From positions 113,938,680-114,002,679 of the forward strand of contig CM036160.1 of NCBI GenBank assembly GCA_020631735.1: DNA of 64,000 bases, in the 5' to 3' direction. Below, one piece after another: positions 1 to 10,046 of this stretch. The notes under the pieces were generated by a model. That model did no database searches. It worked only from the letters and a program-made list of their open reading frames with translations, and was not told where the DNA came from. A program made the translations under genes and the position numbers. Origin of the DNA: Saccharum officinarum (taxonomy: Eukaryota; Streptophyta; Magnoliopsida; Poales; Poaceae). Position 1 is the stretch's first letter. Every line of letters begins with the position of its first letter.

Positions 1-900
1 CTCGACCGCACCCCGTCCCGCACGACAAAACGCCTCGACCGCACTTCGACTCGCGTGGGCCCGGGTCGAGGCGCTCGACCCCCTCTCTTTACCTACCCCA
101 GGACAAAAGCCTTAGCATTTAATGCAATTACCTACTACCACCTACCGGCATGGCTACGAGCATGGTCGACGTGGGAACAATGCCAGTATCAGTCGTCACT
201 GTTTTACCGCCCATTCCGTGATGGGAGGTGAAAACTGACACTGTACCCACCTTACCGTGCACTGTGCGACACTAGTAACCCTCGAGAGAGAATACGACAA
301 AGTCCGTACACCGCGATTCCAGGGATTCGGACTTATCCGTTCGCCCTCGACCCCGCCTCGACGCCCGGCACGACTCAACAGGGAAGGGAGGACGGCATGG
401 CATGGCGCTCCGGGTCATTTCGGCGTCCCGTCCTCTGTAACACCATGGTGTCCTGGGATGGCCTCCCATTTCTAGGGCACGTCGCTACAGCCACCTCGAC
501 AGTGATCGACAAAACATCATCTCAAGGCATCCGTTGCCCTGGCCTCCTCTCGTCCTATAAAAGGGTAGGCCAGGGCTCTGGAGAAGACGACGGACGACAA
601 GCCATACACAAGATAGCGATCAACATCTCAAGCAATCATCTTATACTTCCTTTTTCTCCTCTTTGAGACCTGGGCTTACCGCCCTCTCTCGCAAGCTTGT
701 AACCCCTACGCAAGCACCTCGGTGCAAGAAAATACAAAATCTCCCCTCTCCCGCTGGACGTAGGGCCTTCTTTTGCCCGAACCAGGATAAACCCCCTTGT
801 GTTCTCCTTGCATCACCATCCAGGAAAGGGACACGCAGCATTTACTCGTTGGTCTAGGACCCCCTCGGGTCCGAACACCGACAAGTTCTTTGTAATAATT
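1..900 (+). mobile_element. Truncated Ty3/gypsy-type LTR fragment (cut by window start)
   Basis: The stretch has the look of the 3' two thirds of a grass gypsy LTR. It has a GC-rich, CTCGAC-rich upstream part, a TATA-like box (CCTATAAAAGGG, about 555-566), and then a leader with the CGTAGGGCCTT...CCCGAACCAGGATAAA type of wording that I associate with gypsy LTRs in Poaceae. The end is placed loosely near the GAACACCGACA at about 872-890. No coding capacity is seen and no internal domain follows, so it is either a solo or a truncated LTR. The left end lies outside the window. Confidence 0.45.
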
Positions 901-972
901 TTTTTAGTTTATCCATACAGTAGTAAGGTCTTTACTAGTATTAATAAATGGTCTACGTGTTTCTTTCATAAA

Positions 973-1213
973 GGGTGTGTTCAGTTGCTTTAAAATTCTA
1001 AAAATTTTACAAGATTTCCTGTCACATCGAATCTTTAGACGTATGCATAAAACATTAAATATAGGTAAAAAATAACTAATTACACAGTTTGGTTATAAAT
1101 CACTAGACGAATCTTTAGAACCTAATTAGTCCATGATTGGACACTAATTGTCAAATACAAAAAAAAGAGTTATTGTGCTTTCAAAAATTTTACAGCCGCA
1201 ACTAAACACACCC
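973..1213. mobile_element. MITE, GTTTAG-terminus family, copy 1
   Basis: About 240 bp with ends GGGTGTGTTCAG and CTAAACACACCC in inverted orientation. The interior carries the family core words (CACATCGAATCTTTAGACG, ATTAAATATAG, TAATTAGTCCATGATTGG). AAA flanks both ends as a possible 3-bp target duplication. Non-coding. Confidence 0.75.
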
Positions 1214-1370
1214 AAAGTTTATTGGTCCTTGTGTCTAAGATGGTTGTAAGCTTCCGGCTTGTTTCTCTTCTCTTCTTCTCTCTCCTCCCTCTCAACTTAC
1301 AGCCAGCTATGAGAGCAAATCAGCAATCTGGGTAGCCGTACCCCGTAGCCCGTAGCTCTACATTCACTGT

Positions 1371-1644
1371 GCCTCGTTTAGATCACCGATTCGGTGATCC
1401 CGAATGCACTGTGCAACACTGTGCTGTACTGTAGCAATTTTATTTTTATTTGGTAATAATTGTCCAAACATTGATTAATTAGGCTCAAAACGTTCGTCTC
1501 GCCAAGTACAACAAAATTATGCAATTAATTTTTGATTTCATCTACATTTAGTACTCTATGCATGTGCCGATATTTTCATGTGATGAAGAATTTTCTTTTT
1601 ATATAGTGTAATTTGAAGGTGAATTTGGGGAACTAAACATGGCC
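1371..1644. mobile_element. MITE, GTTTAG-terminus family, copy 2
   Basis: This copy is in the opposite orientation to copy 1. It opens with GCCTCGTTTAG and closes with AACTAAACATGGCC. Core words of the family are present but diverged (GATTAATTAGGCTCAAAACG, TCGTCTCG). A short perfect hairpin GATCACCGATTCGGTGATC sits next to the left end and is not shared by the other copies. Confidence 0.65.
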
Positions 1645-2236
1645 GTAGCCCAACTGCGGGTAGCCCAGGCCAGTTGGTCGGCGGGAGAGGCAGAGCCAGG
1701 CAGCCAGTCACCCAGAAATGGACGGTGCCAGCGTGATGTCACGGCATACAGTAGTTTTTCCGTACCGTGCACGGCGGCGGGCGGGCAGCTTTTGGTTTGA
1801 TGGCCGCACGCGCACCCGGGAGCAGCCGGGGCAGGGCGCGGGAAACAGCAGAAACGACCATATTGTCGAGTCGAGCAAAGCCGGGCGCCGGCCGAAAGCT
1901 GCCGCGCGTCGGCGGGGGGAGCCGGGAGACGTTAGCCGCGCGGTCGCCGGTCGGGGACTCGAGCCGAGCGCCCGGCGCCCCGGCCCGTCACGCGACCGCG
2001 TCAGCCAGCCCTGGCCGGGTCGGTGGGTAGTCAGGTCAGGTGTCTCCGCGGCGCAGGCGCACGTGCTAGCTGTGCTGGGGCTGAGGGGAACGCGGGTCGC
2101 GCAGCCGGAAATCTTCCCACGCCCGCTGGCAGCGCGACCGGGTCGCCAGCAACGCACGGCGGCAACGCGGCGCGGACCGTGTCCCGCGGGCAGGGATACG
2201 TACTCCTAGGATCGAGTACGTACAATGCATCAAGGC
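1645..2236. other. GC-rich intergenic DNA, no gene recognised
   Basis: A GC-rich stretch in which overlapping frames stay open on both strands. None of the frames shows a recognisable domain or splice structure, so the openness is most simply due to composition. It could be a remnant of a promoter or CpG-rich gene start. Confidence 0.4.
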
Positions 2237-2457
2237 GCCAGGGAGCTGCCTACTTTTTTTTCGCGACCGCGCTCAAACGAGCCCGTATTTCATTAAGAGG
2301 GTAGCAGACAAGTACAGAACGCAAGCCATGGCTCTACACGATAATGAGCAAAGTCAGAAAAAACAAGAAAACTAGAGAACACCAACGGCGATTACATGGA
2401 AGAATTTTGCGACCAGGCAGCAATCAGGGGAGCGAGCTTAGCAAAACCCGCTGCAAC

Positions 2458-2679
2458 CTAAGCATCACACTCGTCCCGAATCCTTGGAAGTAACCACGCC
2501 GGCATAGTAGCAAATCTCTCATCATGGATTGCTAGCCAGAAGAAAAATTTTACTTTCGGCGGGGCAAGCGCTTTCAGTAGCGACACCTTTTCTAGGGATA
2601 CAACCTGGGAAACGACATTGCGACGAGCACGTGCGTTGAGGCCACGTACGTTCCAAATTAGCACATTTTGACCATTCAT
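2458..2679 (-). pseudogene. LINE ORF2 remnant: endonuclease start joined to zinc-binding RT end
   Basis: From ATG at 2679 the frame reads the typical start of an APE-type endonuclease (N-V-L-I-W-N-V-R-G-L-N). After about 30 residues it passes directly into the zf-RVT region found after the reverse transcriptase (A-P-P-K-V-K-F-F-F-W-L-A). The reading frame is kept across the junction (about 2575), giving a 73-residue frame. All catalytic parts are lost. Such a join arises by internal deletion before or during retrotransposition. The frame-keeping could be chance. Confidence 0.75.
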
Positions 2680-2713
2680 AGATGAACACTTTAGCGACAA
2701 CGGTGGCTGCAGC

Positions 2714-3106
2714 TCAGGCGTTGGCCTCCAGCAAGGCTGGGCCATTGTAACCATCCTCAGGGAACAGAGCATCGAACGCCTCCTGTGTTTCCTTGTCGAT
2801 AGGGCCATCTAGGATTGATTTGAGCTGCGAGAAGGAGCCGGGATCGGTAATCTCAGCCTCAGTACATAGCCCCAATTTCTTCAGAAGCACCCTCTCAGCT
2901 TGCTGCTCGGGGTTGTGTAGCCTGCTCTGGGTCTTTGGTGCCAGGCGGATGCTTCGTCGAAGCGTCTCCGGCTGTACGCAACGACGTGGCACACGTATAC
3001 GCGGTGTCTTTATAATCGGCTCAGGAATGGGCGCCGTGATCCGATTGACGAATGAGGCGATTAGTGCCGAAGGCAACGCCGGCTCAGCTTCGTTTATGAC
3101 ACTCAT
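2714..3106 (-). pseudogene. LINE ORF1 C-terminal fragment (copy A)
   Basis: A 130-codon frame from ATG at 3106 to a stop at 2714. It aligns by eye with the ORF1 end in copy B. Both have a basic R-S-x-R-L-A patch, then K-K/R-L-G, then an acidic linker, then an A-L-F-P motif close to the end. This is the region just before ORF2 in grass L1-type elements. The N-terminal portion of ORF1 is absent because the insertion is 5'-truncated. The role would be RNA binding or chaperone activity for the LINE RNP; I infer this from position, not from a domain I can prove. Confidence 0.7.
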
Positions 3107-3130
3107 GCTGTGCCAGGGAGCTGCCTACTT

Positions 3131-3871
3131 GGCCCGCGGTTCGGATTTCTTTCCTTGGCGTCACCGTCACGAGGTAGGGTAGGTGACACTATAGGTGTAG
3201 GACGAGGCCTTTCTTTCCCCCAGTTCCCACGCACGCACGGATACCACGAGCTGGTCCGAGAGTAGAGAGCGGTATGTACGCCAGGAAGGAAGACCATATG
3301 CATACTATGCATCGTCGACACACAGCATCGTGATGCACGAATCACGATCGTATCCGGAGGGAGAGGCGAGGGCTAGTGTACTGGAACAGAACAGTGGAGG
3401 GTGAGGACATGTGTCAGCCAGTGCCGTCTCCCCTCTACCGTGCGCGCGCGCGCGCGGGGGGTCGAGCACGTGATTCTCGTGGGACCATACCATCCTTCTG
3501 TGCGCTGTGCTGTGTACAAATATCCGATGGCAATAATGAGACAGAAGGAGGAGGATTCGTGCGTGCGACGACTCACGCCCGTTCGATCCGCCCCCCAAGG
3601 CCCCAACCGAAACGCGTCGGGACTGTTTGGTGTGCGGCCGGCAGATTTGCTACTCCTACTAGTAGGTGTGAAGCAAATGCTGCTTGAGAGTTGAGACCGA
3701 CGCGACGCCGGGGAATTTACGGCCACGGAGTCGGAGACGCAGACACGGCCTCGCGCACGGAGGGCCCGGCGGTAAGCAGAGCACAGTAGAGGCAGCAGCC
3801 AGCAGCAACCCACGACCGCTAAAGCAGGTACAATAAGCTAACTCAGCTTGGCTTAGAGCAACCACGATGTA
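3131..3871. other. Intergenic DNA, no gene recognised
   Basis: Mixed-composition DNA with a short CG alternation (GCGCGCGCGCGC, near 3441). Several frames of about 100 codons are open on both strands, but none shows a domain I recognise. Confidence 0.4.
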
Positions 3872-4104
3872 GGCCTTGTTTAGTTTTTGCAAAATGTTAC
3901 TGTAGCATTTTGTTGTTTATTTGATAATTAGTGTTTAATTATAAATTAATTAGGCTTAAAAGATTCGTCTCGTGAATTTAAGGTAAACTGTGTAATTTGT
4001 TTTATTTTTTATCTATATTTAATGTTTCATGCATGCGTCTAAAGATTCGATGTGATGGAGAATCTTGAAAAAATTTTGCAAAATTTTTTGCAACTAAACA
4101 TGGC
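3872..4104. mobile_element. MITE, GTTTAG-terminus family, copy 3
   Basis: Starts GGCCTTGTTTAG and ends CAACTAAACATGGC. The core is in the same orientation as copy 2 (TTAGGCTTAAAAGATTCGTCTC, then TTTAATGTTTCATGCATGCG, quoted in two parts). Non-coding. No clear target duplication. Confidence 0.8.
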
Positions 4105-5569
4105 AGCAGTGAAAAAGTAGTCCACAGTGAAAAAGTAGTCTATAGTGAATTTTTCAACTCCAGCCAACGTCGGCGGCACCTCACCCAGAACAGAAAGCAA
4201 AGGTTTCCCCGCGCGCGGGTTCGTCATGGCTCAGAAAGCGAAGGGTGGCGCCGTGGCGGACGGGAGGGGAGATTGTTCGCTCCGGACCTATCGGAGCGGC
4301 GACGGCGGCGAGGGGCTGATCCGAGGCCGACTGCCTTGGACTGGACCGGGACGGGCGCGCGGGGGCGGGACTGCCTAGACGCACCGTAGCCCACAGGTTC
4401 CCGGTCCGCCAGTTGGGCGGTGCGCGGGTGCCGGGTGGCGGCGGTGACTCACTGACGGCGACGCGTCCCGCTCCCGCTCGTGGAATCCACGACTTCCTGC
4501 TGCTCTCTGCTTGACAGCTGCCGCCCGCCCGCCTTCTTGCGGCTGAGATGCCGCCGAGTGCTCCCAGATTTTTATTCCCCACCCGTTGCCGGTGCGTGCC
4601 GTGCCGTCCCACCCGTGCTGTGCCGTGGCTCCCAATCTTCTCCTCTCAGTTCTCACGTGCTTGGAGAATGGAATTTGGAACTGCTGTTTGCCACGGTAGT
4701 AGTAGCAGACAGCAGCAGACAGCGGGCGTTCAAGTGGCGGCTGCAGAGGCAGAGGGAATACGATGCAATGCATGCAATGGGTCGCCTTATTCTCTCTCCC
4801 CTCTCGCTGGTTTTCCTCCCTCCAAGAATGTCAAACCCACCTGTTTGAATGGAATTGCAGTTGCAGCTGCCTCTTGCTTGCGTGCACCGCGAGCAACACC
4901 AAAAGTCTTGTTCGTCGCTCCTTTTTTAGCTTGCTACTAGTAGTAATAAAAGTACAGAATTGTCCTCTGCGCGCATCTCTTTTCTTGTTGTTTTCAGGGC
5001 AGCTGTATTACACAGTACGCTGTTGTTCGGCCTAGCCAGCACACAGGATGCTCCGGCCTGCGGGGCACAGAGCTGGGCCGAAAACCTTTCGAGTACGTAG
5101 TTTGGGCTACATCTGCAGCACGAGTGGGGGTCGGTCGTCTCCTCTGTTTGGAATCCAGCAACAGACACGAGAATCTCGCCAGTCTCCGGTGTCCACACTC
5201 GGGACTCCATCAGACAAAGCACGTGGTGCCCCATTCCGCGCAAAACCTTTCTTTCAGTTGTCCGTGTCCAACCGTTGAATGCTCATGCTCATCGGGTGGT
5301 CAGGTGATCAAGTCACTTGCAGTGAGTTGTAGTACTACCTGGGACTGGGATGTGGGATGAAACTCCTGTCGCCAAGCAGGCCATTCTGAAGAATCTCCCA
5401 TCGTGATCGGTCCACAAACAATCTGGGTATATGCGTACTCATACTTGCTGTTAGGTTTAAATCAGGCTCAGAGAGATAACTGAAGCAGGAATCGATGTCT
5501 ATGCAGCATGCATGACAGAGACAGGGCGGTTCAGAAAACTCTATCCGGTTGGTTACAAAGCCTGTCTAG
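4105..5569. other. GC-rich intergenic DNA, no gene recognised
   Basis: The first half is GC-rich with several overlapping open frames. The second half is of mixed composition. No exon series, domain or transposon terminus could be supported. It may contain a decayed promoter or gene start. Confidence 0.35.
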
Positions 5570-5886
5570 TTCCATAAAAAACTTTTTACCTCATCACATC
5601 GAATGTTTAGATACAAACATTAAATATAGATAAAAAATTAATTACACAGTTTGCAGGGAAACCACGAGATAAATCTTTTAAGCCTAATTAGTCTATGATT
5701 AGCCATAATTGCTACGGTACACACATGTGCTAATGACAGATTGATTAGGCTTAATAAATTCGTCTCACGGTTTCTAGACGAGTTATGTAATTAGTTTTTT
5801 ATTAGTATCAAGCATCCCTTCCGACATTTCATGAAATATCTGATGTGACATCCAAAAAAATTTTTACCCACAAACTAAACAAGGCC
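5570..5886. mobile_element. MITE, GTTTAG-terminus family, copy 4: inverted dimer
   Basis: Opens GCCTGTCTAG and closes CTAAACAAGGCC. It is longer than its relatives because the family core occurs twice in opposite orientation: CTTTTAAGCCTAATTAG near 5675 and GATTAGGCTTAATAAATTCG near 5742. The transcript would fold as a long hairpin. Confidence 0.7.
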
Positions 5887-6346
5887 TACGATGAAAAAAA
5901 GAAAGAGGGTATCTATCTTAACACCATTATCCGTCGCATGATGACGTTTGTCCAGGTGTCCTGTCCATTGGATCATCACTCAAGACGGCAAACGCCCAAA
6001 CCAAACCAGAGCCACCCAGAAGATTACAAAAAAAGGAGTAAATCGAAGGACCAGCAGCCATGAGCTCGAATCACCAAATGTGGGTATACTAGTGGATTAG
6101 TCGAGCATCGTCATCATCACGCGTCTTGCATGTCTTCCGCTGCAAGAGATGCTCCAAACCTGTAATGATGCCACCAGTTCAACTCTTTGTCCCACCATTT
6201 TCCCATAACTGAACCAGCGAAGAGCCGAAACAAATCATTTCCCCATCAGTTCTGGCCCCATCCATGACTGTTGAATGGATTCATGATGGCCGCCGGGCTA
6301 GCTAGCGGTAGACATTGACATGGACTGCTCCCGAATCATCAACTCA

Positions 6347-6590
6347 GGCCGTGTTTAGACGCCTGAAAACAGAGAAAATTTTTTGCATAGTAACTGTCAT
6401 ATCGAATCTTTAGACACATGCATGGAGCATTAAATATAGGTAAAAAAATAATTAATTGTACAGTTTGTCTGTAAATGTTGAGACGAATCTTTTGAGCCTA
6501 GTTAGTCCATGGTTAGACAAATTTTGCCAAATAACAACGAAAAGTGCTGCAAGAATTTTTCTCTAAAAATTTTCCCAACTAAACAGGGCC
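6347..6590. mobile_element. MITE, GTTTAG-terminus family, copy 5
   Basis: Ends GGCCGTGTTTAG and CTAAACAGGGCC. The flanks are TCA (6344-6346) and TCA (6591-6593), a 3-bp target duplication. The core words are in the same orientation as copy 1. Confidence 0.85.
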
Positions 6591-6620
6591 TCAAGGTAAC
6601 ATGCACGGCTTGTGCACTAA

Positions 6621-7018
6621 GGCTATCCGCACTCATGGACCTCTATATTCATCCTCTATACGTCCTAGTCAGCAAGATTCTCTCCTCTATACTCAATTCT
6701 TCCGCACCCATCCATCCTCTATATCATCCTCTATCCACTCTATCCACTGTGGGACCCACTTATTACTTTATCTAAATATATCCATGTGTGATCTAGTTTT
6801 GAAGGATTTATTGAGACGATTTTAATGGTGCAATCGAAATTTAATTTGGATTTTTGGTTTGTGAGTTATAGTATTTTTTTCCTTGGTGTACTACTCTAAA
6901 TATAGAGTGAGAGAAAGGATAGATTATCGTTTTAGAGTACCCAGTGCAGCGGTTTTTACTCTATATTCATACTCTAAAGCTTTAGAGTATCGTTTAGAGT
7001 ATCCCACTGCGGACAGTC
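6621..7018. mobile_element. Tourist-like (PIF/Harbinger) MITE
   Basis: About 398 bp. The left end GGCTATCCGCACTCATGG pairs with the inverted right end CCCACTGCGGACAGTC, imperfectly. TAA flanks both sides (6618-6620 and 7019-7021), matching the TAA/TTA preference of PIF/Harbinger elements. The interior is AT-rich and non-coding. Confidence 0.8.
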
Positions 7019-7096
7019 TAATAACGGCTACGCTGATGGATCATGGATGGCTAGGCGCCCTATTGGCTGGGGGTAGGGGCAGGTGCGCTTAAACTA

Positions 7097-7340
7097 GGGC
7101 CGCGTTCACTTACTACAGGAACCCAAAATATTTTCTCTTCCACCCATCACATCAAATCTTTAAACGCATGCATGAAACATTAAATGTAGGTAAAAAAACA
7201 AACTAATTACATAGTTTGTCTGTAAAGTTCGAGACGAATCTTTTGAGTCTAATTAATCCATGATTGGACAAATTTTACCAAATAACAACGAAAAGTGCTA
7301 CAGTAACTTTTCACCCCAACTCACCCCATCTAAACACACC
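7097..7340. mobile_element. MITE, GTTTAG-terminus family, copy 6
   Basis: Ends GGGCCGCGTTCACTT and CATCTAAACACACC, with CTA on both sides (7094-7096 and 7341-7343). The core is in the same orientation as copies 1 and 5. Confidence 0.75.
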
Positions 7341-7428
7341 CTAGCTTATCTTTGTCAGCGTAATCATGTTTACGCAACAATGCGTGACGTGTGTCTGTGT
7401 TTCGTAAATGCATTGACGTCTAGATGTA

Positions 7429-7546
7429 CCCCTGTTCGGCTGAGCTTATCAGCACGGCTTATCAGCCGTGAAACAGTATTTTTCTCTCACAGCAAAATAG
7501 TCATAGTCGGCTTATAAGCCAAAAAAACAGCCTGCCGAACAGGGCC
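7429..7546. mobile_element. Short MITE, CCCTGTTCGGC-terminus family, copy 1
   Basis: About 118 bp with termini CCCCTGTTCGGCTGAGC and GCCTGCCGAACAGGGCC. The interior holds TTATCAGCACGGCTTATCAG and GGCTTATAAGCC, so the whole element can fold on itself. Four further copies occur in the window (7937, 47511, 48498, 48807). Confidence 0.85.
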
Positions 7547-7936
7547 TAGGACATGTTTCATCCGGCTAAAATTATATGCAAAATCTAAACAGAACTGCTA
7601 ACTAGTACTGTATTAGCTAATGAAGCTGCTAACAATTCGTTTAATACTTGATGGAGGGACACTAATAGTTTATTCGTGCCTTCAACCAACTATGCAGCCA
7701 CCTATTAGTAGTGAAACCAAACCACCCTATTAATAATTAACTAGCTAATAGTTAGCCGCTATTAACTTGCTAATATTAGCACTAGTGAATAAAAAAAGAC
7801 TATTAGTATTAAGAAACCCATCGCATCCGGCTCATTTGTGAACGGGTTTGTTTTAATTATATGTGTGGATGCTAGGTTCTCAACCACAGTGCGCCACGTC
7901 GAGTCTATGGCTATGACAAGGTTAACTCATGCTATA

Positions 7937-8064
7937 GGCCCTGTTCGGCTGTGCTGACAAGCCGACTGAAAAACACTGTTAGCTGATTTGTTGTGAGAGA
8001 AAAATGCTGTTCCGGTTAAAAAAATAAGCTGAAAAGTACGGATTATAAACCGGATGAATAGGGT
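7937..8064. mobile_element. Short MITE, CCCTGTTCGGC-terminus family, diverged copy 2
   Basis: Left end GGCCCTGTTCGGCTG. The interior GCTGATTTGTTGTGAGAGAA is shared with the other copies. The right terminus has decayed to GAATAGGGTC. Confidence 0.6.
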
Positions 8065-8740
8065 CATACTTATGGTGACAAACTAGGACAAAAGATGAGA
8101 CACGCTAAATTTTAGTGGCTAACCAAACTACAATCTTGCCAGGTGTGGAAGGTTGGCAACCTTACGTGTAGCGATGGGGTTCATGGTGATGGACAGCCAA
8201 ACATATCCATCATCTTACATATCCTGTTATTTTAAGAATCATGCTAAGAGTCTCATCTAATTTCTCAAAGAAAAACTGCTAAAGAAAAAGAGTCTCATTT
8301 AGGGGCAGAGGATCATGGAGGCGAAACTAGGCCTCCACTGCACCCCTCTTCCTCTGATTCAAGCTGTAGTGATGCATAATAATTATAGACATCCTAACAG
8401 TGTTGTCAGCTCATCGCAAGTGTTGCATCCACTGATCCACATGCTAATTGCTTTCAACACCAACAGGAAACACTTTACCTGGTGGAGGTGCTCTTCGTGT
8501 GAAAGTAGCGCCGTGTATGGCATACCTTGAGACCCGTGAGGTTACCTTGGTTCCATTAGCAATTGCATCTTCTACACAAGGCACACTTGTTTCATCGTTG
8601 TGGCCCCTGCCCCCTCACATCATCGTGTCCAGCAATTCCGCCCTGGACTCCGACAGGACACGCACATGCACCAACGCGCCGCAGCCTGCAACAGCTTCCA
8701 TTGTTCTGGCTTAGCTTTGGGATAGAGGGTGATCGAGACG
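8065..8740. other. Intergenic DNA, no gene recognised
   Basis: Low-identity intergenic sequence with short open frames only. The last 40 bases form the left flank of LINE copy B. Confidence 0.4.
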
Positions 8741-8754
8741 AGGTATAGCTACAG

Positions 8755-9604
8755 CGTCCCACTCGTTGGTGGGAACCGGCCAGCCATCTCGTCGGAGGAG
8801 GTTCAGGCGCACCTCTGTGCCTGGCTAGATCGCGCCAACCGGGGTCCATCCACGCCGCCCCGTCGTCGCTCTGCCGCAGATGGGCACGACCCTGGCGGGA
8901 TCGTGCTCGACGTGCCTGACCGCACGGACCGCGTTGAGTCCGCGCCGGACCCGATGGAGCTGGAGGCACGGCTTGCTGCTCGGTCGTCAGACGTGCCTCT
9001 GGTCTCGCGGGCCCTCGGCAATGTTCAGGACAGCGCACCGACAACGTTCGCGCACCCGCAACCGGACGTCGATGTGTGGCTGCAGGAACCGGCCCACGAG
9101 TCAGTGATCGTTGAGCCTGTCCTCACGCCACCAATCGGTGATTCTGTCTTGGATACTTCGCCTCAGCCCGTCGACTGCCCCGAGTTCGTCCACGATGCAG
9201 CTGTCTGCACTCCGGTGCCTCCGCTGCAACTGATGCCGGTTGATGACTTTATCTCCAGCTTCAGGATGCCACTGTCGCCGCCCGTCCTCTCGTCGCCGCC
9301 ACGCTTGCGGGTCACCAGGTCAGCAAGGGCGCGGACAATTGAGGATGCTGAGCTCGTCCCCAAACGGAGCGCTCGCCTGGCTGCAAAGAGCAAGTACAGG
9401 GAGCAAAAGCCCGAGGCGCAAGCGAGGAAGGTGATGATGAAGCGCCTTGGCATTGAGGTGGAGACGCAGCTCCCTGACGAGGCTTCGTTTGAGGAGTTCC
9501 AGACAGCCTTTAAGCTGCCGTTGTCGCAGTCAACACGGGAGGCCATGCTGGCTCTATTTCCAGGAAAGATGCAGTGGGCCTCTACGGCCGTTCGCGACGA
9601 GTAG
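8755..9604 (+). pseudogene. LINE ORF1 C-terminal part (copy B)
   Basis: The frame is open from the element boundary to TAG at 9602-9604. The upstream start at 8729 is outside the element and so not genuine; the first internal ATG is at 8954. The protein is proline- and acid-rich for most of its length. It then has a basic block (K-R-S-A-R-L-A-A-K-S-K) and a conserved end (M-K-R-L-G, then A-L-F-P) that matches the shorter ORF1 remnant of copy A. No catalytic domain is seen. The role is inferred to be the LINE RNA-binding (gag-like) protein. Confidence 0.7.
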
Positions 9605-9800
9605 GCCTTACCTCCTTTTAGGGCATTTTAGTGGGTTGCAAATTTACATCCCAATGTAATATCGAAAAGGAGTTCGGTATTTAGGTCAGTCGCAGCCTGT
9701 GATGTTGGCTCCTCGCTGCCATCGTCTGGCTTCTCTGTAACAGTTTAAAACTGCTTTCCTCTTAATGAAAAACGGGTCTAACCCGATCGAGAAAAAAAAA
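8755..9800 (+). mobile_element. Internally deleted LINE, copy B (ORF1 only)
   Basis: A 1046-bp plus-strand insertion ending in ten A. It holds the C-terminal 280 or so codons of ORF1 and then runs straight into the 3' tail. No trace of ORF2 is left. The tail has CTTAATGAAAAACGGG shortly before the poly(A), as in copies A and C. The 5' end is truncated inside ORF1. With copy A it suggests repeated mobilisation of deletion derivatives by a full-length relative. Confidence 0.85.
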
Positions 9801-10046
9801 AGGTATAGCTACAGTAATAACTTTTGCAATTAGCTCCCCCTAGTTCTAGTTCACCCTTCGCTACTGGTCTCATTCGAGGAAAGACAAACTATTGTCTCCA
9901 AAGTCAAGGCGAGCACATGGACACTAATTAAGGTAAGGATGGATGATAAATAGTCCCTGTCATTTTCGTTCCAAAATGGTGTGAAATCAAAGCAGTGGTG
10001 TAAACCATGTGCGTGGTATAGTCGTCTACGCTCCTCCAGAGTATGA

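Larger units (their letters stand above)
2256..3111 (-). mobile_element. Internally deleted LINE (non-LTR retrotransposon), copy A
   Basis: This 856-bp insertion is on the minus strand, with its poly(A) at 2256-2260 (read as T on the plus strand) and its 5' end at 3111. It retains the C-terminal part of ORF1, the first about 35 residues of ORF2 and the end of ORF2, then the 3' tail. The middle of ORF2 (most of the endonuclease and all of the reverse transcriptase) is missing. The tail, read on the minus strand, contains CTTAATGAAATACGGG close to the poly(A), a signature shared with copies B (8755-9800) and C (63823-64000). It cannot be autonomous. Confidence 0.88.
2237..3130. repeat. 19-bp target-site duplication bracketing LINE copy A
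   Basis: GCCAGGGAGCTGCCTACTT is present at 2237-2255 and again at 3112-3130. The last two T are ambiguous with the poly(T). The perfect match shows that everything between was inserted as one unit by target-primed reverse transcription. Confidence 0.9.
8741..9814. repeat. 14-bp target-site duplication bracketing LINE copy B
   Basis: AGGTATAGCTACAG occurs at 8741-8754 and 9801-9814. The second copy follows the poly(A) directly, marking 8755-9800 as one insertion. Confidence 0.9.

Noticed and set aside
1718..2209. Overlapping open frames of 149-163 codons in GC-rich DNA
   Set aside because: Frames are open on both strands through GC composition. No domain, splice signal or homologous repeat supports a gene.
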